A stretch of 64,000 nt of DNA from Gonatopus flavifemur (lineage: Eukaryota; Arthropoda; Insecta; Hymenoptera; Dryinidae). Position 1 is the stretch's first letter. Each line of letters begins with the position of its first letter. A model generated the notes under the pieces. It was given only the letters and a program-made list of their open reading frames with translations, did not search any database and had not been told where the DNA came from. The stretch is from assembly GCA_018340375.1 (NCBI GenBank), contig JAFFJZ010000001.1, forward strand, positions 74,888,001-74,952,000, given 5' to 3'. The position numbers and the translations under genes are program-made. This document shows, piece after piece, positions 36,781 to 48,091 of the stretch.

Positions 36781-38997
36781 TTGGATTCGCTCGTTTATTT
36801 CAACACGCTGTTTAGAAGCTGGAAGTTCTTTCATAATATCTTAACACTCCTGGGTCTGAAATACCTGGGATAAAAGAATTTTAAAAGACTCAAAAGAAAT
36901 TAAAAAGAGTGATGAATAATCTCTTGTAAACAGAAGTTGAAGTTATATTTACAATAATTATTATCAAAACAATGATGAAGGATCGTATCAAGCCACAGGA
37001 AAAATCAGTGAAATTTATATTCATAAATATGAGCACATTTTATATTATTATGGAACGTTCCGAAATCTATACCGTTGCTCGCATTCATCGAGGTAATCGT
37101 GAGATTTATGACAGCCTTCATATTTATTTTTATAATCATATTTATGGAGTCTTCCGCTCGCATGTTTTTGTATTCATTTTAAGTAGAATATTATTCATAT
37201 ATACGAACGAACAGGGAGATTCGCTGACACAGTAAACTAGGTTTAAATTCAAAAGGATAGAACAATCATTTTCAATCCATCCATTTTCCGTTACTCAATT
37301 TCTCCCTATTCCACCCGAAACTTTGGTTCCTAACATAATTTTGTTTTTTTGCTGTCCATGCAACACTTTTGACGTATATTCAACATTCCCGCCGCGCTGT
37401 TAGAGAATGGAAAACATGTTCTTGCGCAACACTCAGATGATAAAAATGACAAGAATGAGGTACAAAACGCTCCCCGAGGATCATCTGCAATAAAATACAA
37501 CCCGTGTGCAGATATTCAGCTAGTGATTTATAATTCAGTTTAAAAAGATATCCCGACCTGTTATTTCACTCTCTCCATTTCATTCACACCTTCGAAATTG
37601 AAGTGGAGAAAAAATATAGCTCAAAGGGAGAAGATGTTGACCTTACACACCAGCTAAAAAGTAAATGAGTTCAAAATAACGAAGACAAATTTTCACACAC
37701 TTGGATGAGATGAAAATTTATTCCTGATAATTTATAATTGTTTGACAATGTATTCGATGAACAAAATTATGCACATAAATGGCGAACTAATAGTTGAAAT
37801 TTGTATGAAAGTGAGGAATGAATTCATAAATGGACATTAAATTCGTCATCCTATACTATCTTTCATATCATAGCTGATATATTTTGTTGATCGATTTCAT
37901 TACAATATACGATTCTAAAATACACCTCGTTTTGTGTTATCACTTCCACATGGGAGAGAAAAAAAGAAATACACTTATTGTCGTTTACGATGTGCATATC
38001 ATAACGCACAGTACGATAGTATAAAACTTAAAAGCATCAAAGTTTCAAAAGCGCACGATTTGTAGATCCTGGCTAGACCTGACTTAGCGTTTGTACACGA
38101 TCCGAACACAAAATCACCGCGTATATCGTTCATTTTTTTACGCAAATTACATCCACGGTGAGTTTTTTATTACTGTCTTATATAATCTATCTCTGATCTC
38201 AGTAAGCCAGATTCGACTCTAAAAAGCGAAACGAAAGATCAAACGATAGTGTTCACTCATCGATCAATCTCTAAATCATTCATGCATGTCTCTCTTATAA
38301 TTGTTCATCAGCACCTTCACTTTTGCTGTATCAGTGATATCAAGACCCCATAAAGCGTGAATTTATTGGGACTCTTCACCTATTGAACTCAGATATCATT
38401 ATGATAAATGTGCTCAAAGCGGATTTATCACGATAACGAATAGAATATTCTTTTATGCGGCTGTCATGATCATTCAAGATTTTATAGTCACACATATGTA
38501 TTGTGGAAACAACACGCCACGTGACTCGTCTTTTTTGTATTACCGCTGTTTCTCTTCTATAAACCGTATAGAAGTGCCGTTTAAAAAACAAATACTTTGA
38601 ATTGGTTGAATACTAGGTTTCGTTTGATCGGTAAGGAGCAACTTTTCCAAAACGTCAGCTCTATCGGTTTTTCTCTCGTATCAATTAAATAGATATGAAA
38701 AAAAATGTTCTTCGCAGTTTAATGTTTTTTCATTTATAAAGCGGAAAAGCGATTCCAGGGTAGGTGATATGGAGGTTGATAAGGGTGAAAAGTACTGTCA
38801 AGTTGGAGGGATAGTAACCGTCTAATTTGTTAACAAGATCATTCAACCATGAAATTTGAGACAAAACAGGTTAGGGAGTCTACAAGTTTCCGGAGATAAT
38901 TCGTGCCAAAGAAACCGGTCAAAGTCAGAACTTTTCTAATCGATTCTACCGAACGTATCCAGTCATCTCTCTATGAAGTATACAAAACAATTTTGTA
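36781..38997. other. stretch without recognised gene
   Basis: AT-rich. One slightly GC-richer patch near 37380-37500. Nothing supported. Confidence 0.5.
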
Positions 38998-39264
38998 CAC
39001 GGAGAAAAAGGTATCTTGAAAAATACCATAATTTATGGATTTTTGGCGTTGGTCTAACCCGAGTCAAAATATTCACGTGAAGATACTTTTAAAAGTACCA
39101 TAATGGCTGGGACTTTCATGAGGAAGCTACTATACTTCTTTATAAGAGTCCAAGACATTATGGGACTTTTAGAGATTTGTTCACGTAAAAATCTTAACTC
39201 GGGTCAGACCAACGCCAACAATCCATAAATTATGGTATTTTTCGAGATATCTGTTTTCTCAGTG
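38998..39264. mobile_element. CACGG-type MITE, GTATTTTTCGA subfamily
   Basis: CACGGAGAAAAAGGTATCTT...AGATATCTGTTTTCTCAGTG flanked TA/TA. The arms share ATAATTTATGGATT(T), GGCGTTGGTCTAACCCGAGT and TTCACGTGAA. One long foldback of 267 bases. Confidence 0.88.
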
Positions 39265-40492
39265 TATATACGATATTCTTTTCGTGTAAATAGGAATAAA
39301 TTAGATATCCCCTAGTAGAAACGTCTAGGCATTCACGAGTTTTGTAACGCTCACGCTAGCGAAATAGACTTAACGCTACTACTAGAACTGCAAGTAACTT
39401 GCAAGTATTACAAGCGCTTTACAAGTATTTAGGGCGGTCCTCGCAAGTGTCTAGTATTTAGCTAGCATGACCGTTACAAAACTCGTGAAGAAGAAGAACA
39501 TTTGTCATTTAATATCAAACCTGATATGATTAAATTTTCGAACGTTCCTGAATGTAGTTGTGAAACTTGGAACGTAACTTTCTTTCTTCCTAACAATTCT
39601 TCTGATCGGATATGGATTTATTAAGTTTGGATCCAAACAGATTCAGTTGAAACCCTTCTCGTTACATTTCTTGTAACTCGATACAACGGTTATCAACTTT
39701 CCTCTCTATCTCGTATAAATAATAACTATTCCACGCACCTAAGCTGAAATTGCTTCTCAATGGTATTCTCGATCGATCAGTAAATTACAACTCGATAAAC
39801 ACAGCGTATCTTAAAATGTCGCACAAGACGTGTCATCTCAGATATCGAAAAGATATCTTTGAGAGTTGTGTATTGAAGATATCTTTTCAAAATCTGGAAG
39901 ATGTTTTGTGCAGCATTGTAATATCATCGAAGTTAGAAAAGTGAAATATGACACATTTCAATCTAAAATAGATAACTCTGCCTAAAATCTGGGAGAAAAT
40001 TTTTGCCCAACTTGGACCGATTTTTTTTCGTGGGAAATGCGGTCAAAAATTGATAGATTCTTCATCTGCTTTCGTCCACTATTCCAAATTTGCAAGATCC
40101 CGCGAGAAACTGATAAAAATTTCATAATCGATCTTGTTCAATATTCATTGCTTGCACAGTCCAATTAAATACCGACAACAAGTGTTCTTCAATTGACGCT
40201 AATCGGGTCTAAGAGGACCCGAGGACGGAGGGGGAACATGCGTCAGATTTGAAATCTGGCAGAAATTTTCTAACAGATTCTAACAAGGCAATACAAGCAG
40301 AGTGCAATGTTTCAACGTAAAAGGTAAATTAGCGCAGCCCCTAGTGAAGGGTGAAAAAATGTTCCAATTCCCTCCTAAATTACACCCAGACGACTCTTCG
40401 TTACGTTTATATGAATCTCAGCTTACACTCTCGGCACGTTTTTTTTACGCTTCCACGCTTGCTTTTCACCAGGGAGTCCAATTGAAAGTAAG

Positions 40493-40586
40493 CACGGAAA
40501 ACAGATGCCGAAACAATGGAAAAGAGTGAATTTCAATCAAGTTTTCAAGTAGGATGCAGCCACATTCAATCGGACTTTTTACAGTG
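40493..40586. repeat. CACGG...CAGTG repeat, copy of 7807-7894
   Basis: CACGGAAAACAGATGCCGAA...CGGACTTTTTACAGTG. It has CMC-like ends, but both copies share the same immediate flanks (AG...TT), so they are copies of a longer unit rather than independent insertions. The DNA just upstream (about 40358-40482) also recurs at about 44112-44219. Confidence 0.55.
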
Positions 40587-41014
40587 TTAAGACCTAATCC
40601 CTTTGGAGTTTCACGCAATAAAATTCGAAAACAGCGAAGACGTATATGTGTCTTTCAATATTTTTATATTCGATTACAAATGCGTTCCAATGAACGATTG
40701 AAATTCAGTGCCATAAAATATGTTGCTTTATGAACGCTACTGCCGTGAAATTGATGTTTTAAGAAGAATATGAGTATTTGATTTGGTTCTTTTTCTCTAT
40801 TATATAAATGTGTACTTTTCTAACCAACATGCTCGGACGACAACTCCGGTATCTTCTTCAATGAAATGTATTTAGACGCAATATCGAAACCTCATGAACA
40901 TTTATATTTTTATATCTGCCAACATTCGATTTATCAGTTCGGTTTAATAAGCGATTCAAACTTCAACAATGTACATTTGAAGACATGTTTAAAAAGATAC
41001 TAGCAAACGTAGCA

Positions 41015-41297
41015 CACTCAGAGAAAAAAAAAAATTCCTGAAACAGCAAACCTCGAAAATTTGTTTTGCTGATGTTGCTAAACATGTGGCTGAATTAGCG
41101 AAAATTTTGCTCTTTTAACAAGCGCTTGCCATTCAGCAATCCGGAATTGTAGATATACAGACGACTACAAAATTTTGCTGAATTACCAAATATCTTGCTA
41201 AAATAGCAATATTTTTGCTGTAACAGCAACTGTTTTACCAATTTAGCAAAACAGATTTTTCGAAATCGCTTTTTCAGCAAGAATTCTCCTCTGCGTG
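41015..41297. mobile_element. CACTC/CACGC-type MITE, GCAAA palindromes
   Basis: CACTCAGAGAAAAAA...TTCTCCTCTGCGTG flanked CA/CA. Interior: TTGCTGAATTACC, CTTGCTAAAATAGCAA, TTTTGCTGTAACAGCAA. It is also the left part of duplication copy B. Confidence 0.85.
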
Positions 41298-41727
41298 CAT
41301 CACAGCCAAATCTTCCTCGTAAGATTTTACGAACTTTCTTCAATAATCATCAAGAATCATTTTATATACAGCATTTCTATAAGCATTCAAAAAATGCTCC
41401 ATCAAGCGATATTTTAGAAGGATTAAAGTACGGTGTTCAATGAAAAGAATACTCGATACTCTTGGAATGATTTTCTCCATAAAATTGGGTGAATTTATGT
41501 TTCCATGAACAATACATGTGCTTCAATTTTCTGTCAGTAAATCTTAAACATCTATTACAGGTCATAATTTAAGGGTCAGATATAACTAAAAACTTGGTTC
41601 TGTGAGAAAACGGTTAGTACAATGAGATAATTTCCAATATAACTTATGTATAATTCATATTGAATTATATATAATTTAAAAAATGTTTCCAAATGAGTTT
41701 TTCTCTCGTATTTGAGTATCCAATGTT
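41015..41727. repeat. 0.7-kb duplication, copy B
   Basis: Same orientation and order as 21942-22622. Copy B carries about 30 extra bases (near 41440-41480) and a longer TATATAATT tract than copy A. Confidence 0.85.
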
Positions 41728-42113
41728 TCGGTTGATTCTAGATTTTACTTGGATTATGCCCTGATCCTAATTTCAGTGGTTTTCAGAGTTTTGAAATTTA
41801 GAATTCTACAAAAAAATTCCGAGATATTCAAAACAATTGTCAGTCAAACAACGTATCTCAGAAGTAAGATTTTTTCATAATTTTTCAGAGATGTTTAGAG
41901 GTTTCCAAGATTTTTCAATGAGATTCAGAGTTACATAAATACCACAAACCAGACAACAAAGTGCTAGAAAAATTCGCAACAACTTCCGAGCATGACGGAG
42001 CAACAGTTGTTAGGAAGTTGCTGGGAGGTTGCGTCGCCAAATGCGCAGCAACATGCAGCAAACTTGAAAGTTGTTATCATGATGCTGTGAAGATGCTTGG
42101 ATACATAAAGCTA

Positions 42114-42585
42114 AACGAAAAAAAAAGAATAGTTGCAGCAACTACTTAAATAGCCGATTTTGGACCATCTACTTAAGTAGTTGCTGCGGCTACTTAGTAG
42201 TCAGGACAAGTAACTCAATAGTTGCACTAACTAACGTAAATACCTGAGGTATTTTAAATTAGTTGAGACAGCTAACGTGTTACTTGTCCTGGCTACTAAG
42301 TAGCTGCAGCAACTACTTAAGTAGATGGTCCAAAATCGACTATTTAAGTGGATACTAGTGCCGGGACGCTAGCCATTTCGTATCAGCCAGTTTATTCAAA
42401 AACTATTGAATAAATCCATCCAAATTGTGTTTCCAAAGATTCTGTGAGCCACGAGGAATCTTTAGAAACTTAGTTTGTACGAATTGATCCAGTACTTTTT
42501 GAATAAACTAGCCAATACGAAATGGTTAGCGTCCCGGCACTAGTATCCCCTTAACTGGTTGCTGCAACTATTGTTTTTCTTCGTG
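42114..42585. mobile_element. CACGA-type MITE (ACTACTTAAGTAGT subfamily), interrupted
   Basis: Relative of 8867-9164: GCAGCAACTACTTAAATAG..., TACTTGTCCTGGCTACTAAG, ...GTTTTTCTTCGTG. The left CA is worn to AA. A TTAA element (42348-42550) sits inside it, and its right terminal TG was used as target by 42586-42885. Once that later insertion is removed, the outer flanks are TA (42112-42113) and TA (42888-42889). Confidence 0.82.
42348..42550. mobile_element. TTAA-flanked MITE
   Basis: Flanked by TTAA on both sides (42344-42347, 42551-42554), the target duplication of piggyBac-like elements. Terminal inverted repeat GTGGATACTAGTGCCGGG with GCGTCCCGGCACTAGTATCC, extending to CCATTTCGTAT. A second inner pair ATTCAAAAAC(T)ATTGAA / TTTTGAATAAAC. 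203 bases, non-coding. Confidence 0.85.
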
Positions 42586-42885
42586 CACGCAGAGAAAAAT
42601 TCTTACTGAAAAAGCGATTTCGAAAAATCTGCTTTGCTAAATTAGCAAAACGGTTGCTGTTACAGCAAAAATTCTGCTATTTTAGCAAGATATTTGCTAA
42701 TTCAGTAAAATTTCCCCGTTGTCTGTATATCTACAATCTCGGATTGCTGAATGGCAAGCGCTTGTTAAAAGAGAAAGATTTTTGCTGTGACAGCAAATTA
42801 TTTGCTAATTCAGTAACAAGTTTTGCCATATCAGCAAAGCAAATCTTCGAGGTTTGCTGTTTCAGGAACTTTTTTTGTCTGAGTG
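42586..42885. mobile_element. CACGC-type MITE, GCAAA palindromes
   Basis: CACGCAGAGAAAAATTCTTA...TTTTTTTGTCTGAGTG, flanked TG/TG. Units GGTTGCTGTTACAGCAA, CTGCTATTTTAGCAAG, TTTGCTGTGACAGCAAA. Same subfamily as 41015-41297, reversed. Confidence 0.85.
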
Positions 42886-43265
42886 TGTATGACACGTCAG
42901 ATCAAACAATCTTCCAACAACACAACACACATTTGTGGAGCAACAGTTGCACTGCCACTTTTGTCGCCAGGGAAACGTCTCAGTAATATTCTGCAAATTC
43001 TGGAGACAATGTAATATACTGGAGATATTATTGAGATATTTGTGCTATTTGGGTGTGTAGTGAAATTCACAGAAATTTTCAGAGACCTTTTAGGGAAAAC
43101 ACAGGAATCTTTCCTGCAATTTGTTTTTTTTTCAGCAGTCACTGAAAGAATACACTTTTTACACTACATGGTTTTTAAATTATTTACTAAATCTTTACAT
43201 ACATCCCCTGCTTCCCGGATTAATCAATAAAGAAGGGGAATATCTGCAGTACCTTACTGATCACA

Positions 43266-43485
43266 CACTCTGAGAGATTTTTATTATATGTATAATACAA
43301 ATAGGGATAGCTATAATATATAATAAAAGATGTTATATGTCTAATTAAAGTTATTACGCGTACAAAAAAATTTATTATATTATATAGTAAGGGTACAATC
43401 TGTATAATAATCTCTATTATATATCTCATAGATTTTATTAAGTAATTATTGATGTCCCTATTTTTATTATACATTTCTCTCTGTG
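43266..43485. mobile_element. CACTC/CACAG-type MITE, TATTATA palindromes
   Basis: CACTCTGAGAGATTTTTATT...TACATTTCTCTCTGTG flanked CA/CA. Inner pair ACAAATAGGGATAGC / TGATGTCCCTATTTTT; the rest is TTATTATATAATA-like. Confidence 0.85.
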
Positions 43486-43487
43486 CA

Positions 43488-43783
43488 TACTGCCGTCCAA
43501 AGCAAGAAGACCATAAAAGCATTTGACTTGAATTGGAGAAAATCACGACAAACGGTTCCCTCTCAAAATCCATAAAACAAATACCCTAAAAATGGTCTGC
43601 CATTGAAGTCTATAGATTATTGAAGTATTATAGACTTCTCATTTTTGTGTTAGGCACGGTATTTTTTCTTTATAATTTCAAAATGAAAAACACATTAGAA
43701 TGCAGAATTTTGTTGCGATTAAAATGATATGAAAAATTCATTTTCGTCAAAAATACGACTTACGGTCTTCTTGCTCTGGACAC
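43488..43783. repeat. TACTGCCGTCC inverted-repeat element
   Basis: TACTGCCGTCCAAAGCAAGA...AGACC on the left; GGTCTTCTTGCTCTGGACAC...AGCAG on the right. The ends resemble 44021-44636. The right end is less certain. Confidence 0.6.
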
Positions 43784-43897
43784 TAGCAGCATATTACTTT
43801 TTCATGCACTTTTTTTATCACATTTCTTTTTTTGAATCCCCATTTTCTTGTTAATATAGCATGAAATATGGTACTAATACAGGTTTTACAGAGATCC

Positions 43898-44015
43898 CAT
43901 ATAGCACTCGAAGGATTATTTTTCAAGAACAAGAATATAATTCTTTGAGAACTTTTTTCGAACCAATTCATCTTCGCAGAATTGTATTCTTGTTCTCGAA
44001 AAAGAATTCTTCGAG
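43898..44015. repeat. AGCACTCGAAG hairpin
   Basis: TAGCACTCGAAGGATTATTT, CAAGAACAAGAATA on one arm; TATTCTTGTTCTCGAAAAAG, TTCTTCGAGTGCTA on the other. Confidence 0.65.
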
Positions 44016-44020
44016 TGCTA

Positions 44021-44636
44021 TACTGCCGTCCTAAGTCAAAGAGCCGTATGTCAACAAAATTTTCTGTTTTTGACATCTGGAAGTGGATATTGAAACAAAT
44101 GAAACGTGAAAATGTTCCAGTTCTCTCCTAAATTACGCTGAAGTGACTTTTTGTTACGCTTAGATGACTCTTCGCTTGCGTTTTCGTTACACTTTCGTTG
44201 CGCTTCATTTCCACCAGGGATATATGTTGCTGAAGTTTGAATCGTTTATTGAAACGAATTAGCAATCGGATAACAAAATACTCAGCTGTTGAAAACTCAA
44301 AATCTTGCAGTACATGCTGTAAACAATGTTCCCAGTTCCAAGGAGTTCATTCATGAAGATAAACACCGATAATTCATTAGATTTTGTGAATTTCAATTCT
44401 CGTTTCGTTTCTATAAACGATTCAAACTTCAACAACATAGGGATATTCATACTCAAAAAAATTATATATTTTTATTTCAATTCAATAAATCTTTACACTA
44501 TTGTGAAACTATGTGAAGAACTGATTTAGACATCACGGCGTTTGTATCACTTAACATGTCCAAGTTTAAATAAGCTGCTCGACATCCCGAAACATCAAAA
44601 TCTTGACATACGGCCTTTTGGCTCAGAACGGCAGTA
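44021..44636. mobile_element. TACTGCCGT element with TA duplication (Tc1/mariner-like, non-coding)
   Basis: Ends TACTGCCGTCCTAAGTCAAA and its inverted partner (TTTTGGCTCAGAACGGCAGTA), extending to GCCGTATGTCAA, flanked by TA on both sides. 616 bases with no transposase. It contains the younger element 44225-44436 and a repeat shared with 40358-40482. Confidence 0.8.
44225..44436. mobile_element. TGTTG-type MITE, copy 2
   Basis: TGTTGCTGAAGTTTGAATCG...CGATTCAAACTTCAACAACA, with TTTATTGAAACGAA / TTCGTTTCTATAAA inside; TA on both sides. Sister of 32436-32645. Confidence 0.8.
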
Positions 44637-44911
44637 TATGAGATGTACATATCATATATTTTCAATACAACGTAAACCAGCCTAGTAGGTGAAGAAACAC
44701 ACATAGGAACGAATGAAACGGCGAGATCGAGTTGATCAAGATTCAAAGTAGGAATATATTCGTAGTGTTCAGAAGAAAATAAAAAAGATTTAGCCCAAAG
44801 ACCTTTCGTTCGGAAGAAAGGGAGGAACCGGCACTGCCACTTATTGCACAATCGTTGTGACTTCAGAGAACACTCATAAAGATTGCACCACGTGATGCCA
44901 TACACACTCAC

Positions 44912-44974
44912 CGTAAGCTGCTCTTTTCCTTTAGGAACTCACACCGTACTGTTAGAAGGAAAGGAATTGTCACT
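44912..44974 (-). promoter_or_regulatory. candidate TSS and 5' non-coding exon of the ABCG gene
   Basis: On the minus strand an arthropod initiator TCAGT (A at 44974) is followed by about 60 bases without ATG and then a strong donor TTACG/GTGAGT. The first coding exon of the transporter at 31723 begins right after an acceptor, so a non-coding exon of this kind is needed. The link implies a 13.2-kb intron and is inference. Confidence 0.45.
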
Positions 44975-45137
44975 GATATGTATTCGATATACATGCACCG
45001 TCCGAAATTATTCGAAAAACGAAAAAGCGCGTCAATGGGCAAAGAGCTCTCGGTTCACCACGACGTTTCGAGGTGGAGTGATGATTTCGTTGACTCTTCC
45101 CTGTTCTCTGCTTATTCCTCCGCTTCACCGAGCGCTC
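44975..45137. promoter_or_regulatory. candidate bidirectional promoter
   Basis: The roughly 160 bases between two divergent TCAGT initiators, in the GC-richest neighbourhood of the region (about 44.95-45.45 kb), free of recognisable repeats although both sides are full of them. No TATA box at the expected distance on either side, which suits an initiator-driven promoter. Confidence 0.45.
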
Positions 45138-45184
45138 AGTGGATCTGTTCATAGGACGCGCGTGTATCAGGCCTATGGTGCTTG
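45138..45184 (+). promoter_or_regulatory. candidate TSS and first exon of the SANT-like gene
   Basis: Initiator TCAGT with A at 45138, then a donor GCTTG/GTGAGT at 45184-45190. An ATG at 45175 reads ATG GTG CTT G and joins the exon at 53426 in frame, which would extend the protein to MVLEEQMSGTVQ. Splice phase agreement supports the link but could be chance (one in three). Confidence 0.4.
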
Positions 45185-45719
45185 GTGAGTGGGTTCGTGT
45201 ACGATCGGGCATCAGACCTCGGCATTTGAAGACTTACGGCCTCGTACAAGATTCTCGGGCGTTGGATTTCGGGGTCGGTTTTGGCTTCAATTGTCTTCTT
45301 TGTTCCACCATCGTACTCGTGAAGAAGGATTGGGCATCCCGATGCAAGGAATGATTCGATAGTGGCCGAGTGAACGCATACTTGTCTCCAAAAATAAAAC
45401 ACTCAACGCTGGACTGTCCATATACCTCGCATCTCCTTGTTTGGGACAGTTTAAGATGATGCTTTCAAGGTCGTAACCTTGGTGAGCAAGTTCAGAATCC
45501 TATCGGGACGAATTATTATGTTCCTGCTTCGGAAATTTGCCACATAGCACTCGTTGTCTAAAAGATATCTTCAGAAATAATGAGGAACGATGCAAGAAGT
45601 CTTATGCAACATTAACAGACATTAGGATGCATCGAAAATCCGCTTTTTCCAAGTCAAAAACATCCTTGCGGAAGCGCAAAGTAGTCAAACAATATCTTCT
45701 GCTTGTAAATGTTGAGTGA

Positions 45720-45960
45720 AATTTCGAATTTTCAACAAAATTCTCACAAATTTGTTAATGAAGCAGCATTCCACGCCAAGTGGAATTCCCTTTTCAACTG
45801 TAGTCTCCGATTTCGATGAAACTTGGTGGAGTTGTTATATTATTAGAGTACAACGTTTTTGTCAAATTAGGGGAGAAAAGATCGACGGGTTGCCGAGATA
45901 CAGGGGCTCAAATTTTGAATGTTTTTCTCATTTGCTCATTTCATTGGAATTTCTAAACAT
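45720..45960. repeat. possible dispersed repeat
   Basis: CATTCCACGCCAAGTGGAATTC palindrome followed by GATTTCGATGAAACTTGGTGG and CGGGTTGCCGAGATACAGGG. The style is of a dispersed repeat, but I see no second copy in the window. Confidence 0.3.
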
Positions 45961-47257
45961 AGAGAAAAGGGATTGATTCAAATCAATGAATAATGATTTT
46001 CATCGTATTTTTTCCGTACTTTGCGATAAAAATCTCCGCAATTATGTAAAATAATTCTTTACTAGACAAAATACAGTTTCAAGAATATTTTCGCGACTTT
46101 CAGCCTTTGTCACATTTTGAGGATTTTTTGAACTTGAACAGGGAGACAGTTTGAACATTTCACTACAAAAAAATATGTATCGCGGGAGATTGGATGGGAG
46201 TGATAAGAGAAGGAAATAAAGTTTTGCAAAGTGCTGGAACCATTTTGGCATTCTTCAGAAACCTTTGAGAGTTTCTTAAAGTACATCTTTTAAAAATTTC
46301 TAAAAGGTTTCTGAAAACGTTCTTGATAAAACTTCTTGCATTGTTCTTAATTATTTCTGAAGATATCTTATAGACAACGAGTGCTTTGTGACAATTCTTA
46401 TTTATTCAGTGAAAATTTCTTCCAATTGGATTCAATTGGTATCTTATCCACGATGAATCCTATCTAACATATTTGATCGATCTGAGTCCATTATATTTGA
46501 TCGCCTGAAACTCCACACAGCGTAGTGGACCTGATGAAGTCATACATCTTCATAAAATTCCTTATGAATTGATCATGAGATTCTTCAGGAGGCCTTGTTA
46601 TGACAATTCAGAATTAGTTCTTTATGAACCTCTGGTATTCAAGAAGAGTTCTTGAAGGATTCTTAAAGGCCTGGCTATGGCCATGCACAGCTTTATCTTA
46701 ACCCTAGACCACAACACTTATTTTCTTTGCCATTGAACGCGTTTTACGCAAGGATTCATAATGGAAAATGAATTTTGCAACACATCATTTTCTTCGTTTT
46801 TTGAAGACGAAGACAATAGTATGAATTTCAATGCAAAAATGTTATGGAAAAATTGCGAAACATTAGTTTAATGGGAATTCGATTTTTTCCGGAAAATGAC
46901 CGTAACTTTTCGAATTTTCATCCGATTTTGAATATCCAAGAACATCTGGAAACTTGGAACAATTATCTAGAACACAGATGAAACGGGCTTCTTATTTTTT
47001 CCCAAATACATTTTTTTGAGAACGTGAAACTTCAAAAATTGATATAATTTTTCACGATTGTCATTGGTAGAATAATACTAAGAAATGTGAAGGAAACATT
47101 TTTCAATGCCTTTCAGTCTTTTTGTCCGCATTTACCGCATAAATACGACAAATCAGTTACGTTAGTAACAAAATTAATTTATATATCTTCTTTTAACATG
47201 AAAACATTGCGAATAATGACAGAGAACTTGAAAAAATTCAAAAGAAGCACATCAAAT

Positions 47258-47347
47258 ATTTCCCAAATCGACGATTAGAGAATTCTCTGACATCATTTGG
47301 GGAATATAATGAATCTTTGAAATGTTGAGGGGAAAAGTGTTCACTGG
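47258..47347. repeat. 90-base direct repeat, copy 1
   Basis: AAATCGACGATTAGAGAATT... to TTGAAATGTTGAGGGGAAAA and GTTCACTGGG, repeated with some mismatches at 47998-48091. Confidence 0.7.
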
Positions 47348-47997
47348 GCGGTCTCTGCGCACTTTTATGTTTCTTGCGTTGTCTTGAAAATTGAAACATA
47401 TCTTATATGCAACCCAGATAGCATACAAGAACCCCAAATGAATTCTGAAACAAGAATCCTTTAACGAACTTTTTGTATTCTATCACTGAGAAACGTGAAC
47501 TGTAACCATTATCATGCGAAAATGGTAGTTGAATGACAGAATTTCTAAGTTGGTGATGACGAATAAGTTATTTCGTATCCATCTTCATGTACATGGTAAC
47601 CATTCCCATCTGCATGAACATTGCTACGATTGTCCATCCGAAACCAAAATCGCGAAGCTGTCCTCTAATTACTATTTGTACATGGTAATCATTGCATTCC
47701 ACTTCTTTCAAGAACAGTTCTTGAAGAGTTTCAAAAAGGAATCGATTCGTCAGATATTTACGAGTTCTCTTGAAATTCTATGTGACTTCAGAGAGAATTT
47801 TAACAGAACTCGTTAATGTCTGAAGAATCGAAGTTTCCTTTGGGCACTATTCAAAAACTCCTTGCATCCCAAAGGAGTTGTTAAAGAATTCTTCCCAAGC
47901 AGCAACAGGAGTTCAAACTATATACGAAATATCCCAGTGTTAACTCAGATGACTTTCTGATAACTTCTAGAGCTCATATAAAAGTCATCTAAAAGCT

Positions 47998-48091
47998 TTC
48001 CGAAATCGACGCATTAGAGAACTTTCTGATATCATTTAGAGAACATAATGAATTTTTGAAATGTTGAGGGGGAAAAATGTTCACTGGGTAG
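47998..48091. repeat. 90-base direct repeat, copy 2
   Basis: CCGAAATCGACGCATTAGAG..., TTGAAATGTTGAGGGGGAAA, GTTCACTGGG. Same orientation as 47258-47347, about 740 bases on. Confidence 0.7.

Noticed and set aside
21988..42986. Frames at 21988-22290, 41095-41343 and 42654-42986 with similar peptides (LLLQQKYCYFSKIF)
   Set aside because: They are translations of the GCAAA palindrome MITE and its duplicated flank.
44498..44911. 137-codon open frame on the minus strand
   Set aside because: No recognised family, starts at a GTG that is the candidate splice donor, and its far end runs into the TACTGCCG element.
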